Assembly (NCBI GenBank): GCA_910580075.1
Contig: CAJTVR010000014.1
Coordinates: 9,725 to 73,724 of the forward strand
Direction: 5' to 3'
DNA length: 64,000 nt
Source: an uncultured Eubacterium sp.
Lineage (GTDB): Bacteria > Bacillota > Clostridia > Lachnospirales > Lachnospiraceae
Within the stretch, counting starts at the first letter, position 1, and each line of letters begins with the position of its first letter. Positions 1-9,157 of the stretch are shown in pieces. The notes under the pieces were generated by a model. That model was not told where the DNA came from. It saw only the letters and a list, made by a program, of their open reading frames with translations, and did no database searches. The translations under genes and the position numbers were made by a program.

Positions 1-2
1 TT

Positions 3-377
3 GTAGTCGAAATTCTCGGAATACCGGTTCTGCCGTTTGCAGTAGGGCTGTACCTGCCGATTCATCTGAGTACGCCAATGATCATCGGCGGTCTTGTAAG
101 ACTGTATTTTGAAAAGAAAAAGGAAGAAAATGAAAAAGAGCGCAGGAGAAAAATAGAAAACGGAGTGCTGTACTCCTCAGGGCTGATAGCCGGAGAAGGT
201 CTGGTCGGCATAATGCTTGCTGTTTTTGCAGTAATAGAAATCGGGGACAGGTCTCTTGGCGATATTATGAATCTTTCCGAAACTGTCAGACTCGGCGGCC
301 TGGGCGGACTTGCCTTTTTCGCCATACTGACAGCTTCGCTCTGGTATATGATTGTAAGAAAGAAAAATAATAAATAA
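3..377 (+). CDS. OPT/YSL-family oligopeptide transporter, C-terminal part
   Basis: The frame is open from base 3 and runs off the left edge, so only about the last 124 residues are present. The visible protein has a hydrophobic stretch with YLPIHLSTPMIIGGLVR, a pattern I associate with the last membrane segments of OPT-family transporters. A charged lysine/glutamate-rich cytoplasmic loop and two more hydrophobic segments follow, and it ends in a basic tail. OPT proteins import short peptides with protons. The downstream genes encode a PqqD-like protein and the dipeptidase PepD, which fits a peptide-use group. An ATG inside the frame at 78 is not the real start. The family call rests on one conserved segment. 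Confidence 0.75.
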   Translation, partial: VVEILGIPVLPFAVGLYLPIHLSTPMIIGGLVRLYFEKKKEENEKERRRKIENGVLYSSGLIAGEGLVGIMLAVFAVIEIGDRSLGDIMNLSETVRLGGLGGLAFFAILTASLWYMIVRKKNNK

Positions 378-416
378 GAAAATAATAGAGAAGAAAAATA
401 GAGGATTTTAAGCTGA

Positions 417-764
417 ATGTCAAAGAAAAAAGAAAATTTCCTGGACTATATTCCAAAAAGAAATGCATTATATAATTGGGAAATCACTTCTAATAACCAT
501 GTAGAAGTATCCGTTGTTAACAGGGGATTTTACAACCGCATTGCCCAGCTGCTGTTTCACAAGCCGCGGATCAGTAAAATCGAGCTGGATGATATGGGCA
601 GTTTTATCTGGCAGGAAATGGACGGCCATAAAACGGTGTATGAAATAGGTATGGCAGTCACAGTCAGATTTGGTAAAAAAGCTGAACCGCTGTATGAGCG
701 TTTAAGTGAATATATACAGATTCTGCGAAAAAACAGCTTTATTGTATATGAAAATAAAAAATAA
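417..764 (+). CDS. PqqD-like small protein
   Basis: This 115-residue protein has the layout of the PqqD/RRE fold: an N-terminal strand region followed by a segment with the pattern 'LDDMGSFIWQEMDGHKTVYEI' in shortened form (LDDMGSFIWQEMDG), typical of PqqD-type proteins in Clostridia. PqqD proteins bind leader peptides for radical SAM enzymes, but many stand-alone clostridial copies have no known partner. No radical SAM gene is adjacent here; the nearest are more than 50 kb away. The gene follows the OPT transporter by 39 bases and probably shares its transcript. It has no signal peptide or membrane segment. The family call is fairly good; the role is unknown. Confidence 0.7.
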   Translation: MSKKKENFLDYIPKRNALYNWEITSNNHVEVSVVNRGFYNRIAQLLFHKPRISKIELDDMGSFIWQEMDGHKTVYEIGMAVTVRFGKKAEPLYERLSEYIQILRKNSFIVYENKK

Positions 765-851
765 GCCGGATGCCGCAAGGGTCAGATACCCCGCAGCTTA
801 TCTGCTCTGCAGTTTTGAAGCATCGCCAGCCTGCTGTGGAGCATCCGGCTT
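763..851. other. Long stem-loop after the PqqD-like gene
   Basis: A perfect 11-base inverted repeat (AAGCCGGATGC at 763-773, GCATCCGGCTT at 841-851) encloses 67 bases that contain further small hairpins such as GGGT/ACCC. The left arm overlaps the stop codon region of the PqqD-like gene. There is no T run after it on the plus strand, but on the minus strand it is followed by a T-rich stretch. It could be an mRNA processing or stability structure or an unrecognised structured RNA. Confidence 0.5.
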
Positions 852-929
852 AAACCTGTAAACCAGTCTGTAACAGAAATCCTGATGCAGAAAAGGGAGA
901 TCTTAAAATAATAGAAAGAAGGGATAAAA

Positions 930-2387
930 GTGGGAGTATTATCAAATTTAGAACCAAAAGAGGTGTTTACCTATTTTGAAGAAATCTGTTCAATCCCTCA
1001 TGCCTCCTATCATGAGGAAAAAATCAGCAATTACTGTGTGGAATTTGCCAAAAAGCACAGCCTGGTCTATTATCAGGATGATTTAAAAAATGTAATCATA
1101 ATCAAAGAGGCGTCGGCTGGATATGAAAATGAAGAACCGCTGATTATACAGGGACATCTGGATATGGTGTGTGAGAAGGTATCCGGCTGCCGGATCGATT
1201 TTGAAAAAGACGGTCTGGAGCTTATGACGCAGGGAGATTACATCACTGCAAAGGGGACGTCACTGGGCGGCGATGACGGCATTGCAGTCGCTTATGCTCT
1301 TGCAATTCTTGCATCCGATACGATTGCGCATCCAAAACTGGAAGTGATATTTACAGTATCAGAAGAAGTAGGCATGGAGGGAGCCAGCGGCATTGACGTG
1401 TCCATGCTGCAGGGACGCAGGCTGTTAAACCTGGATTCGGAAGAAGAAGGCATTCTGCTGGCCGGATGTGCCGGAGGAGCAAGAGCAGCCTGCAGCCTGC
1501 CAGTCAGAAGAGTTCCTGCAGAAGGCAGTATGGTAAAAATCTTAGTTACAGGCCTGATGGGAGGTCATTCCGGAGCTGAGATTCATAAAGGCCGGGCCAA
1601 TGCGAATATGCTGATGGGCCGTATTCTGATTGATTTATCAGCAAAGGCCGCATACACCCTGGCGGCATGGGAAGGCGGCAGCAAAGACAATGCGATTCCG
1701 AGAGAATGTACCGCAGTGATCTGCCTGCCAGATCATGATTTGGAGGCAGTACAGCAGGAAGCTGCAAAAATCCAGAAAGATATTTCTAATGAGTATGCCG
1801 TCACAGACAAAAACATACAGATTACAGTACAGACGCTGGAGGAAAGCGGTGAAAAACGGCCGGATACCATGTTAGACAAGGACAGCACCAGACAGGCAGT
1901 ACTGCTTGTAAATGCACTTCCGAATGGAATTCAGGCAATGAGCGCAGATGTAGAAGGGCTGGTGGAAACATCCCTGAATCTGGGTGTTTTAAAACTGGCT
2001 GAAACCGAACTGACAGTTACCTATGCAGTCCGCAGCTCGTCGGGGAGCGCACAGGAAGCGTTACTGAATAAAATGACTTACCTGACACAGGGACTTGGCG
2101 GCAGCATCCGCATAACCGGGCGTTATCCGGCATGGGAATACAGGAGGGATTCTGCTCTGAGGGAGAAAATGTGTGCAGTTTACGAAAAGATGTATAGAAA
2201 AAAGCCTGTTATTGAGGCCATTCATGCCGGACTGGAGTGCGGACTGCTTGCCGGCAAACTCCCGGGGCTGGACTGCATTTCCATAGGGCCGGATATGGAA
2301 TCTGTGCATACAACGGAAGAAAAGCTGAGCATATCTTCCACGAAGCGGGTGTGGGAATTTATTCTGGAGGTTTTAAAAACAAAATAG
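930..2387 (+). CDS. pepD: Aminoacyl-histidine dipeptidase (Xaa-His dipeptidase, M20 family)
   Basis: This 485-residue cytoplasmic metallopeptidase has the usual length for PepD and cleaves dipeptides such as Xaa-His. Zinc-site landmarks are GHLDMV (H76, D78), the SLGGDDGIAVAYA segment that supplies the bridging aspartate, and SEEVGMEGA with the catalytic glutamates. The dimerisation domain follows in the middle and the catalytic fold resumes at the C-terminus, with SIGPDMESVHTTEE carrying the last histidine ligand. The start is GTG at 930, preceded by AGAAGGG at a normal distance; no better ATG exists. It sits downstream of a peptide transporter, which supports a role in peptide catabolism. 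Confidence 0.93.
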   Translation: MGVLSNLEPKEVFTYFEEICSIPHASYHEEKISNYCVEFAKKHSLVYYQDDLKNVIIIKEASAGYENEEPLIIQGHLDMVCEKVSGCRIDFEKDGLELMTQGDYITAKGTSLGGDDGIAVAYALAILASDTIAHPKLEVIFTVSEEVGMEGASGIDVSMLQGRRLLNLDSEEEGILLAGCAGGARAACSLPVRRVPAEGSMVKILVTGLMGGHSGAEIHKGRANANMLMGRILIDLSAKAAYTLAAWEGGSKDNAIPRECTAVICLPDHDLEAVQQEAAKIQKDISNEYAVTDKNIQITVQTLEESGEKRPDTMLDKDSTRQAVLLVNALPNGIQAMSADVEGLVETSLNLGVLKLAETELTVTYAVRSSSGSAQEALLNKMTYLTQGLGGSIRITGRYPAWEYRRDSALREKMCAVYEKMYRKKPVIEAIHAGLECGLLAGKLPGLDCISIGPDMESVHTTEEKLSISSTKRVWEFILEVLKTK

Positions 2388-2400
2388 CCTGATTCAATTT

Positions 2401-2445
2401 AAATGAATTCATGCTGCAGGAGCGCAGTGTGGATTCATTTTATTT
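2401..2445 (+). terminator. Probable terminator after pepD
   Basis: An imperfect inverted repeat with outer arms AAATGAAT and ATTCATTT closes a GC-richer inner stem and runs into TTTTATTTT. It lies just after the pepD stop codon. Confidence 0.6.
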
Positions 2446-2503
2446 TATCAGCTTTTTACCGGCATCAAAGAAAAGAAATTCAAAATATTTGAATTCTTTT
2501 TTA

Positions 2504-2533
2504 TTGACAGCCCAATGACGAATAATTTATAAT
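2504..2533 (+). promoter_or_regulatory. Sigma-A promoter for pfkA
   Basis: TTGACA at 2504-2509 and TATAAT at 2528-2533 are separated by 18 bases. The predicted transcript starts about 45 bases before the pfkA start codon. Confidence 0.8.
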
Positions 2534-2588
2534 AGAAATGACGAATAGTTTTACTATATTACTAAGAAGAAAGAGAGGATGCGTCAAA

Positions 2589-3662
2589 ATGCTTAGAGTG
2601 GGTATGCTTACAAGCGGCGGTGACTGTCAGGCACTCAATGCTGCCATGAGAGGCGTTGCAAAAGGTTTAAGCTCCAATGTGGAAGAGTTAGAGATTTATG
2701 GATTTTTAGATGGATATAAGGGGCTGATTTATGGAAATTACCGCCTGCTTTCTTCGTCAGATTTTTCCGGTATTCTGACAAAAGGCGGAACAATTTTAGG
2801 CTCTTCCCGTCAGCCGTTTAAGCTGATGCGTACACCAGATGCGAACGGGCTGGACAAAGTGGAAGCCATGAAGCAGAATTACTACAAGCTGAATCTGGAC
2901 TGCCTTGTTATTCTTGGCGGGAACGGTACACAGAAAACAGCAAATCTTCTTCGTGAAGAAGGACTTAACGTGATCCACTTACCAAAGACTATTGACAATG
3001 ACATATTCGGAACAGATGTTACTTTTGGATTCCAGAGTGCAATCAATATCGCCACAGATGCAATTGACTGTATACATACGACGGCTGCTTCCCACAACCG
3101 TGTATTTATTGTAGAAGTAATGGGACACAAGGTTGGCTGGCTGACACTTTATGCAGGACTTGCCGGAGGTGCAGATATTATTCTTCTTCCAGAAATACCT
3201 TATGATATTAAAAAAGTCGTAACAGCGATTGAAAACCGTACAAAAGCCGGAAAAGGCTTCACCATTCTTGCAGTTGCAGAAGGTGCGATTTCAAAAGAAG
3301 ATGTAAAATTAAGCAAAAAAGAATATAAAAAGAAACTGGAAAAATCTCCATATCCGTCTGTATCTTATGAAATTGCACAGAAAATCGGCGACAAACTCGG
3401 CAGTGAAGTGCGCGTAACTGTACCGGGACATACACAAAGAGGCGGAAGCCCGACTCCGTATGACCGTGTGCTTTGTACAAGACTTGGCGCAGAAGGCGCA
3501 AAAGCTATTTTGGAAAAAGATTACGGCCACATGATCGCAATGGTAAATAATGAAGTAAGACGCGTGCCATTAGAAAATGTTGCTGGTAAATTAAAGACAG
3601 TTGACCCGAATGCCCAGATTGTAAAAGAAGCAAAACTGACAGGCATTAGCTTTGGGGATTAA
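2589..3662 (+). CDS. pfkA: 6-phosphofructokinase, G104/K124 (ATP-type, group III-like)
   Basis: This 357-residue enzyme phosphorylates fructose 6-phosphate in glycolysis. LTSGGD lies at the N-terminus, GGNGT carries the residues equivalent to 103-104 of the E. coli enzyme, and PKTIDND and the MGHKVGW segment form the sugar-phosphate site. The combination of glycine at position 104 and lysine at 124 is the one described for ATP-using members of the long/mixed group; PPi enzymes carry aspartate at 104. The aspartate usually found at 103 is asparagine here. I start it at ATG 2589, which has AGAGAGGA upstream; an upstream in-frame ATG at 2538 lies right at the promoter -10 region and is unlikely. 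Confidence 0.92.
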   Translation: MLRVGMLTSGGDCQALNAAMRGVAKGLSSNVEELEIYGFLDGYKGLIYGNYRLLSSSDFSGILTKGGTILGSSRQPFKLMRTPDANGLDKVEAMKQNYYKLNLDCLVILGGNGTQKTANLLREEGLNVIHLPKTIDNDIFGTDVTFGFQSAINIATDAIDCIHTTAASHNRVFIVEVMGHKVGWLTLYAGLAGGADIILLPEIPYDIKKVVTAIENRTKAGKGFTILAVAEGAISKEDVKLSKKEYKKKLEKSPYPSVSYEIAQKIGDKLGSEVRVTVPGHTQRGGSPTPYDRVLCTRLGAEGAKAILEKDYGHMIAMVNNEVRRVPLENVAGKLKTVDPNAQIVKEAKLTGISFGD

Positions 3663-3692
3663 TGGAATTGCCCTTTGGGTATAAAATAAAAT

Positions 3693-3765
3693 CTGCTGCG
3701 TGGATGCTGCGGGACGTGGCTGGAAACCGTTTCCAGTCATGAACCGGATTTACGCAGCAGTTTTT
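3693..3765 (+). terminator. Terminator after pfkA
   Basis: CTGCTGCGT (3693-3701) pairs with ACGCAGCAG (3752-3760) and is followed by TTTTT. The loop holds a second palindrome, TGGAAACCGTTTCCA, so the element folds as a branched hairpin. Confidence 0.75.
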
Positions 3766-3796
3766 ATATTTTTTGTCGGTTGTTAAGGAGGTCAGA

Positions 3797-5371
3797 ATGT
3801 CATATACAGCGCTTTACCGAAAATACCGTCCGCAGAGTTTTGAAGATGTAAAGGGCCAGAATCACATTGTAACAACACTTCGTAACCAGATCAGAGCGGA
3901 ACGGATCGGACATGCTTATCTGTTTTGCGGGACAAGGGGGACTGGAAAAACTACGATAGCAAAAATTTTTGCAAAAGCAGTCAATTGTGAAAACCCGGAC
4001 GAAGGAAGCCCGTGCGGCCAGTGTCCGTCCTGCAGGTCCATTTCACAGGGCAGCTCCCTGAATGTGATCGAAATAGATGCAGCATCCAATAACGGCGTAG
4101 ATAACATCCGGGAAATCAGGGACGAAGTAACCTATCCGCCTACAGCAGGCAGATATAAAGTCTATATTATCGATGAGGTTCATATGCTTTCCATAGGAGC
4201 ATTTAACGCACTGCTGAAAACGCTTGAAGAACCGCCTTCGTATGTTATCTTTATACTGGCTACGACAGAGGCGCATAAAATTCCGGTGACAATCCTCTCA
4301 CGATGCCAGCGGTATGATTTTCACCGTATTTCAGCAGATGTAATTACACAAAGGCTTCAGGAGCTTGTAGAAAAGGAACAGGCCCAGGCAGAAGAAAAAG
4401 CTGTGCGCTATATAGCAAAGTGTGCTGACGGAGCCATGCGCGATGCATTAAGTCTGTTAGACCAGTGCATGGCGTTTTATATGGGACAGAAGCTGACATA
4501 CGATCATGTGCTGGATGTGCTTGGCGCTGTAGATACAGAGCGTTTTTCCGCTCTTTTGCGTGCGGTGATCGGCGCAAATGTGCTGGCAGCTATGCATCAG
4601 GTGGAAGAGCTGGTGACAGAAGGCCGGGATCTGGGGCAGTTTGTCAATGACTTTACATGGTATCTTCGTAACCTGCTGCTCCTGCAAAGCTCAGACGATA
4701 TGGAAGAAGTACTGGATATTTCCAGCGAAAATCTGGCTCTTTTGAAAGAAGAATGCCAGATGACAGACAGTACACAGCTGATGCGATATATCCGTATTTT
4801 TTCGGAATTATCCAGTCAGATACGCTATGCGTCCCAAAAACGGATTTTAATAGAAATTGCAGTTATCAAACTATGCCGCCCGGCGATGGAAGAAGATCTC
4901 GGTTCTGTTTTAGAAAGAATCAGACAGCTGGAAAAAAAGGCTGAAGAAGGTATCATGTTTCAGCCGGCGTCTGCCGCAGCCGCAGCTAAAGGCGTGCCTG
5001 CAGATACCTCCGCATCAGACGTGCCAAAGCTGCCTGTGCCGAAAGCCGTATCAGAAGATATTCAGCAGGTTGTGACAAACTGGAACAGCATACTGGCAGA
5101 TATGTCTGATTTAATTAGAAATTACCTGCGCAAAGCTCATTTAAGCATAGGCGGCAATGATGTTTTATTAATTGTATTTGATGATTCTCTCTTATATGAT
5201 ATGATATCAGAAGAAGAGCGGCTGCAGGAAATCACTGAAAAAATATCCGGCAGTATCGGAAAAGAAGTACAGATACAGGTAAAACTCAATGATACCGGGC
5301 ATTCATTTGAAAAAGCATATGTAGATCTGGAGCAGATCATTCATACAGAAATTGAATATGAAGATTTTTAA
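3797..5371 (+). CDS. dnaX: DNA polymerase III subunit gamma/tau
   Basis: This 524-residue clamp-loader ATPase has Walker A GTRGTGKTT near residue 45, the zinc-binding cysteine cluster with CGQCPSC, Walker B VYIIDEVHML, and the sensor 1 segment ILATTEAHKIP. The C-terminal half holds the oligomerisation helices and a charged tau-type tail. I choose ATG 3797, which is preceded by AAGGAGGT at ideal spacing; a longer frame from TTG 3773 would run through that ribosome site. It begins the dnaX-ybaB-recR neighbourhood conserved across bacteria. No frameshift site for a shorter gamma form was sought in detail. Confidence 0.96.
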   Translation: MSYTALYRKYRPQSFEDVKGQNHIVTTLRNQIRAERIGHAYLFCGTRGTGKTTIAKIFAKAVNCENPDEGSPCGQCPSCRSISQGSSLNVIEIDAASNNGVDNIREIRDEVTYPPTAGRYKVYIIDEVHMLSIGAFNALLKTLEEPPSYVIFILATTEAHKIPVTILSRCQRYDFHRISADVITQRLQELVEKEQAQAEEKAVRYIAKCADGAMRDALSLLDQCMAFYMGQKLTYDHVLDVLGAVDTERFSALLRAVIGANVLAAMHQVEELVTEGRDLGQFVNDFTWYLRNLLLLQSSDDMEEVLDISSENLALLKEECQMTDSTQLMRYIRIFSELSSQIRYASQKRILIEIAVIKLCRPAMEEDLGSVLERIRQLEKKAEEGIMFQPASAAAAAKGVPADTSASDVPKLPVPKAVSEDIQQVVTNWNSILADMSDLIRNYLRKAHLSIGGNDVLLIVFDDSLLYDMISEEERLQEITEKISGSIGKEVQIQVKLNDTGHSFEKAYVDLEQIIHTEIEYEDF

Positions 5372-5399
5372 ATTCACCTGCAGGCAGCAGCATTCGCTA

Positions 5400-5428
5400 T
5401 TGTCAGATTGGCAAATATGCGTTAAAAT
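5400..5428 (+). promoter_or_regulatory. Sigma-A promoter for ybaB-recR
   Basis: TTGTCA at 5400-5405 and TAAAAT at 5423-5428 are 17 bases apart, 40 bases before the ybaB start. There is no clear terminator between dnaX and ybaB, so read-through from dnaX is also likely. Confidence 0.6.
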
Positions 5429-5467
5429 CAGATAGCAGCAAAAAATCATTACAGGGAGGAAAGGATT

Positions 5468-5818
5468 ATGGCAAGAAGAGGCGGATTTCCAGGAGGCGGC
5501 ATGCCGAATAACATGGCAAATCTGATGAAACAGGCACAAAAGATGCAAAGACAGATGGAAGATGCCACAAAAGAACTGGAAGAAAAAGAAATGACCGCTG
5601 CCGCAGGAGGCGGAGCCGTAGAAGTTACGGTATCAGGCAAACGGGAAGTTACCAAAGTAAAAATTGACCCGGAAGCTGTAGACCCGGATGATGTGGAAAT
5701 GCTGGAGGACCTGATTATGGCAGCCACAAATGGAGCCCTGCGCCAGATAGATGAATATTCCCAGAACACAATGGGCAAAATTACCGGAGGACTTGGCGGC
5801 GGAATGGGGTTATTTTAA
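5468..5818 (+). CDS. YbaB/EbfC family nucleoid-associated protein
   Basis: This 116-residue DNA-binding protein matches the family in length and order: a glycine-rich N-terminus, the helix MANLMKQAQKMQRQMEDA, a central strand region with GGGAVEVTVSG, and the segment DVEMLEDLIMAATNGA. Family members form dimers that bind DNA and are nearly always encoded between dnaX and recR, as here. A strong GGGAGGAAAGG ribosome site precedes the ATG. The stop is followed after 2 bases by the recR start, so the two are translationally coupled. Confidence 0.95.
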   Translation: MARRGGFPGGGMPNNMANLMKQAQKMQRQMEDATKELEEKEMTAAAGGGAVEVTVSGKREVTKVKIDPEAVDPDDVEMLEDLIMAATNGALRQIDEYSQNTMGKITGGLGGGMGLF

Positions 5819-5820
5819 AT

Positions 5821-6417
5821 ATGGACTATTACAGCAGCCAGATCAGCAGACTGATAGAATCTCTGGCAGCGCTGCCAGGGATTGGCGTCAAGTCTGCGCA
5901 GAGAATGGCTTTTCATATTTTAAATATGCCGGAAACAGAAGTGGAAAAACTGTCCAGATCCATTATCGAAGCAAAACGCAATGTACGTTACTGCAGCAAG
6001 TGCTTTACACTGACAGATGACGAGACCTGTCCGATATGCAGAAATAAAAACCGTGACCAGACACAGATTATGGTTGTAGAAAATCCGAGAGATCTGGCGG
6101 CTTATGAAAAAACCGGGAAATTTGAAGGCGTATATCATGTCCTGCACGGTGCAATTTCGCCTATGCTTGGCATCGGGCCGGCGGATATCCGGTTAAAAGA
6201 GCTGATGCAGCGTCTGCAGGGAGATGTCAGCGAAGTTATTATAGCGACAAATTCCAGCCTCGAAGGCGAGACAACCGCCATGTATATCAGCAAACTGATT
6301 AAGCCGACCGGCATTAAAGTCACGCGGATTGCAAGCGGAGTACCGGTAGGCGGAGATTTGGAATATATCGATGAAGTGACTCTGCTGAGGGCTTTGGAAG
6401 GCCGGACAGAACTATAG
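5821..6417 (+). CDS. recR: Recombination mediator RecR
   Basis: This 198-residue protein acts with RecF and RecO in loading RecA at gaps and has the family's normal length. It shows the N-terminal helix-hairpin-helix LPGIGVKSAQRMAFHI, the four-cysteine zinc finger CSKC...CPIC near residues 57-72, and the Toprim domain with MVVENPRDLAAYE and ATNSSLEGETTA. It starts two bases after ybaB stops. Confidence 0.97.
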   Translation: MDYYSSQISRLIESLAALPGIGVKSAQRMAFHILNMPETEVEKLSRSIIEAKRNVRYCSKCFTLTDDETCPICRNKNRDQTQIMVVENPRDLAAYEKTGKFEGVYHVLHGAISPMLGIGPADIRLKELMQRLQGDVSEVIIATNSSLEGETTAMYISKLIKPTGIKVTRIASGVPVGGDLEYIDEVTLLRALEGRTEL

Positions 6418-6517
6418 AATAATTTATCTGCTCTGCTAACAACAATATATGCCAAAATCGGCCTGTTTTTTATGTTACATTGAACACAGCCTGAAAAAAT
6501 GGAAAGAGGTGTGTGAA

Positions 6518-7855
6518 GTGGCAGAACAAAAACAGCCGATAAGGGCACTACCAAAGAATATCCGCCAGATAGGCATGAGCAAAGGAAACTGCAGAGTGTA
6601 TCTGGAGGATTATGTATATACTTACTTACATACACAGGAAGAGCAGGAGGACTGGGCTCACCGGGGATTTGTGCTGCTGGGAAAAGCTGAGAGCAGTAAA
6701 GATGACACAAGATATTTTATAAGCGGCCTGATCCGCATTGAGGACATGTTCTTCAAAGACGGTGTTTTGGATTTTTCAGACGAAACATGGGCATATATTT
6801 ACAAAGAAATGAAAAAATACTATGACGACCTGGAAATCACAGGCTGGGGCCAGGATGTCAGCAGTGCTTCGGCCAGTCTGACCGCAGAACTGGAACGGAT
6901 TCACAAGCAGAATTTTAATATTCAGAAAAATGTCCTGTTTCTGATTGATCATGTGGAAAATGAAGAAGCCTTCTATGTCTTTGAAAAAAATGTGCTGCAG
7001 CGTAAAGAAGGCTATTATGTCTATTATGAAAAAAATCCGCAGATGCAGGAATATATGATAGAATCCCAGAAATCCGGACAGCTGGACATTCCGCCGCAGG
7101 AAATAGAAGAACCGCTCGTACACAGCTATCGCGAAACACTGCTGGAAAAAAAGGCACAGCTGTCAGCCCGCAAATGGAATGGCGTCTTATATGCTACCAG
7201 TATGCTTCTCGTACTGTCTGTCTGTGTTCTGGGTGTCAGCACCGTAAATAATGTAGAAAAAATGCAGAATCTGGAATCTACAGTCAGCCAGATCTCCGGC
7301 CATGGAGGACAAGCCGGTGATATGCCGGTCATGAGCCAGAATACAGGAAAACCGGATGAGGCCGGAACAGATTCTGCCAGCGGAAAGAATGCAGATGCAG
7401 AAAAATCTGCCAGCCAGACAGATACTGAAGAAGAATCCGGCAGTCAGGAAACAGACACTGGCGGAAACGAAGACGATACAGACAGCAGAAACTCTGGAAA
7501 CGGGGACGGAGCGGATACAGACAGCAAATCGTCTGAAAATGAAACAGACGCTTCCGAAAACGGGGGAAAATCCGGCAGTAAAGAAAAAGGCAGCGGTGCA
7601 GATGACAGCGGCAAAGGGAAATCTGACAGGGAGGAATCTGAGAAGATCTCTTCAGATAGTCTGGAAACTTCATCTCTTTCAGATGCGCAGACTTATCTGC
7701 TGCAGGGCTATTACATAGTGCAAAAAGGGGACAGCCTTGCAGGAATCAGCAGAAAAATTTACGGTTCAGCGGCAAAAGCCGCAAAAATATGCGAGCTGAA
7801 CGGTATCGATGATATGGACAAGATATATGCGGGCCAGAGACTGGAACTGCCATAA
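6518..7855 (+). CDS. Membrane-anchored protein with C-terminal LysM domain
   Basis: The 445-residue product has a cytoplasmic N-terminal domain of about 215 residues that I do not recognise (it begins with ALPKNIRQIG and contains GWGQDVSS), one membrane segment near residues 219-242, an extracellular low-complexity Ser/Asp/Glu/Gly linker, and a LysM domain over the last 45 residues (YYIVQKGDSLAGISRKIYG). LysM binds peptidoglycan. I start at GTG 6518, which has AAAGAGGTG at good spacing, rather than at an ATG 23 codons upstream that lacks a ribosome site and would add a cysteine-rich tail. Similar LysM proteins neighbour recR in related Clostridia; the N-terminal domain's job is unknown. Confidence 0.75.
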   Translation: MAEQKQPIRALPKNIRQIGMSKGNCRVYLEDYVYTYLHTQEEQEDWAHRGFVLLGKAESSKDDTRYFISGLIRIEDMFFKDGVLDFSDETWAYIYKEMKKYYDDLEITGWGQDVSSASASLTAELERIHKQNFNIQKNVLFLIDHVENEEAFYVFEKNVLQRKEGYYVYYEKNPQMQEYMIESQKSGQLDIPPQEIEEPLVHSYRETLLEKKAQLSARKWNGVLYATSMLLVLSVCVLGVSTVNNVEKMQNLESTVSQISGHGGQAGDMPVMSQNTGKPDEAGTDSASGKNADAEKSASQTDTEEESGSQETDTGGNEDDTDSRNSGNGDGADTDSKSSENETDASENGGKSGSKEKGSGADDSGKGKSDREESEKISSDSLETSSLSDAQTYLLQGYYIVQKGDSLAGISRKIYGSAAKAAKICELNGIDDMDKIYAGQRLELP

Positions 7856-7941
7856 AAGAATGCAGGAACCGGGCCTTACAATAGGATTTCCATGAAATAC
7901 AATGGAATGAGAAAACAGGTATTGGGGATACGGGAGCAGAT

Positions 7942-9150
7942 ATGACAAAAAGCGGAGGTACAAAATTGCGGGCTCTTCCAGAGCAGAGTTCGGAAGAGTT
8001 ATCCGAGTTAAAACAGAAAATCCGGATTCATAGAATGAAAATTCTCATACTGATTCTGGCAGGAATCAGTATAGTCATTGGATTATGTTTTGCCGCGTTT
8101 ATATATTTTGAGAATAAAGTCTATACTGATTATGAAATCATAGAGCAGACAGAGCGCAGTGAAATGCAGGCTGCAGAATATGAAGAATTTTGCGGCAGCG
8201 TACTGCAGTATACCCAGGACGGAGCCGTTTATTCAGATATTGAAGGGAATGTTTTCTGGAATCAGACTTATGAAATGGAAACGCCGTGTATTACGATGTG
8301 TGATGATTATCTGGCTATTTATGAACAGGGCGGAACCCGTATTTATATCATGAGCATGGCGGGACAGCAGGGAGCAATCAGTACGACACTGCCGATCCAG
8401 CGGGTCAGTATTGCCAGCCAGGGAACAGTAGCTGTGCTCATGGAAGATTCCCAGACCAGCTATTTACATATGTATAATAAAGAAGGAAAACAGCTGGCTG
8501 GAGGCGAGCTTCATATAGAAAACAGCGGATATCCGCTGGATATTGCTTTATCGGCAGATGCTCAGAAGCTGGCGGTCAGTCTTTTGGATATCAAAGAAGC
8601 GGATGTGAAATCAACCGTAGTATTCTACAATTACGGTACAGTAGGAAAGAGCGAAATTGACAATATCGTAAGCTCCTACAGCTACATGGATATGGTCATA
8701 CCAAGTATCCGGTTTGTAAGCAATGACAGGCTTCTGGCGTTTGGAGATACCGATATCATAATTTTTGAAGGGACACAGAAACCGGCGGAAGCCCGCAAAA
8801 TTAAGTGCAAATCAAATATCCGCAGCATATACTGGGACGAAGAAAATTTCGGACTTGTATTTGATAACCCGGATTCCGCAAAAGGATATCTGACTCATAT
8901 ATATAATATGAAAGGCGCTCTGGTGCTGGAACAGAAATTTGACCTGGAGTATACAGACATCGGTTTTCTGCAGAACGGCCTGCTATGCATCCGCAATGAA
9001 AAAAGCGTTCAGCTGTTTACAATGCGCGGCAGCAAGCGGTTTGAATATACATTTGACCGGAATGTATATGATGTCATATCAGGAAACGGACAGTTAGATT
9101 ACTGGATCATACTGAGCGGAGAAACGGACAGAATAAAATTAAAGGATTAA
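7942..9150 (+). CDS. DUF5711-type membrane-anchored beta-propeller-like protein
   Basis: The 402-residue protein has a short basic N-terminus, one membrane segment near residues 32-55 (ILILILAGISIVIGLCFAAF) and a long outside domain rich in short beta strands with repeated 'LAVSLLD', 'LLAFGDTDIIIFEG' and 'GLLCIRN' units, as in a degenerate WD/PQQ-type propeller. I recognise the layout as the DUF5711 family of Clostridia. No enzymatic motif is visible. It precedes a cvpA gene by 7 bases and follows a LysM membrane protein, so an envelope role is plausible but unproved. Confidence 0.7.
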   Translation: MTKSGGTKLRALPEQSSEELSELKQKIRIHRMKILILILAGISIVIGLCFAAFIYFENKVYTDYEIIEQTERSEMQAAEYEEFCGSVLQYTQDGAVYSDIEGNVFWNQTYEMETPCITMCDDYLAIYEQGGTRIYIMSMAGQQGAISTTLPIQRVSIASQGTVAVLMEDSQTSYLHMYNKEGKQLAGGELHIENSGYPLDIALSADAQKLAVSLLDIKEADVKSTVVFYNYGTVGKSEIDNIVSSYSYMDMVIPSIRFVSNDRLLAFGDTDIIIFEGTQKPAEARKIKCKSNIRSIYWDEENFGLVFDNPDSAKGYLTHIYNMKGALVLEQKFDLEYTDIGFLQNGLLCIRNEKSVQLFTMRGSKRFEYTFDRNVYDVISGNGQLDYWIILSGETDRIKLKD

Positions 9151-9157
9151 AAAAAGA

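Noticed and set aside
6449..6517. Longer start for the LysM protein
   Set aside because: The extra 23 codons lack a ribosome site; GTG 6518 has a good one at normal spacing.
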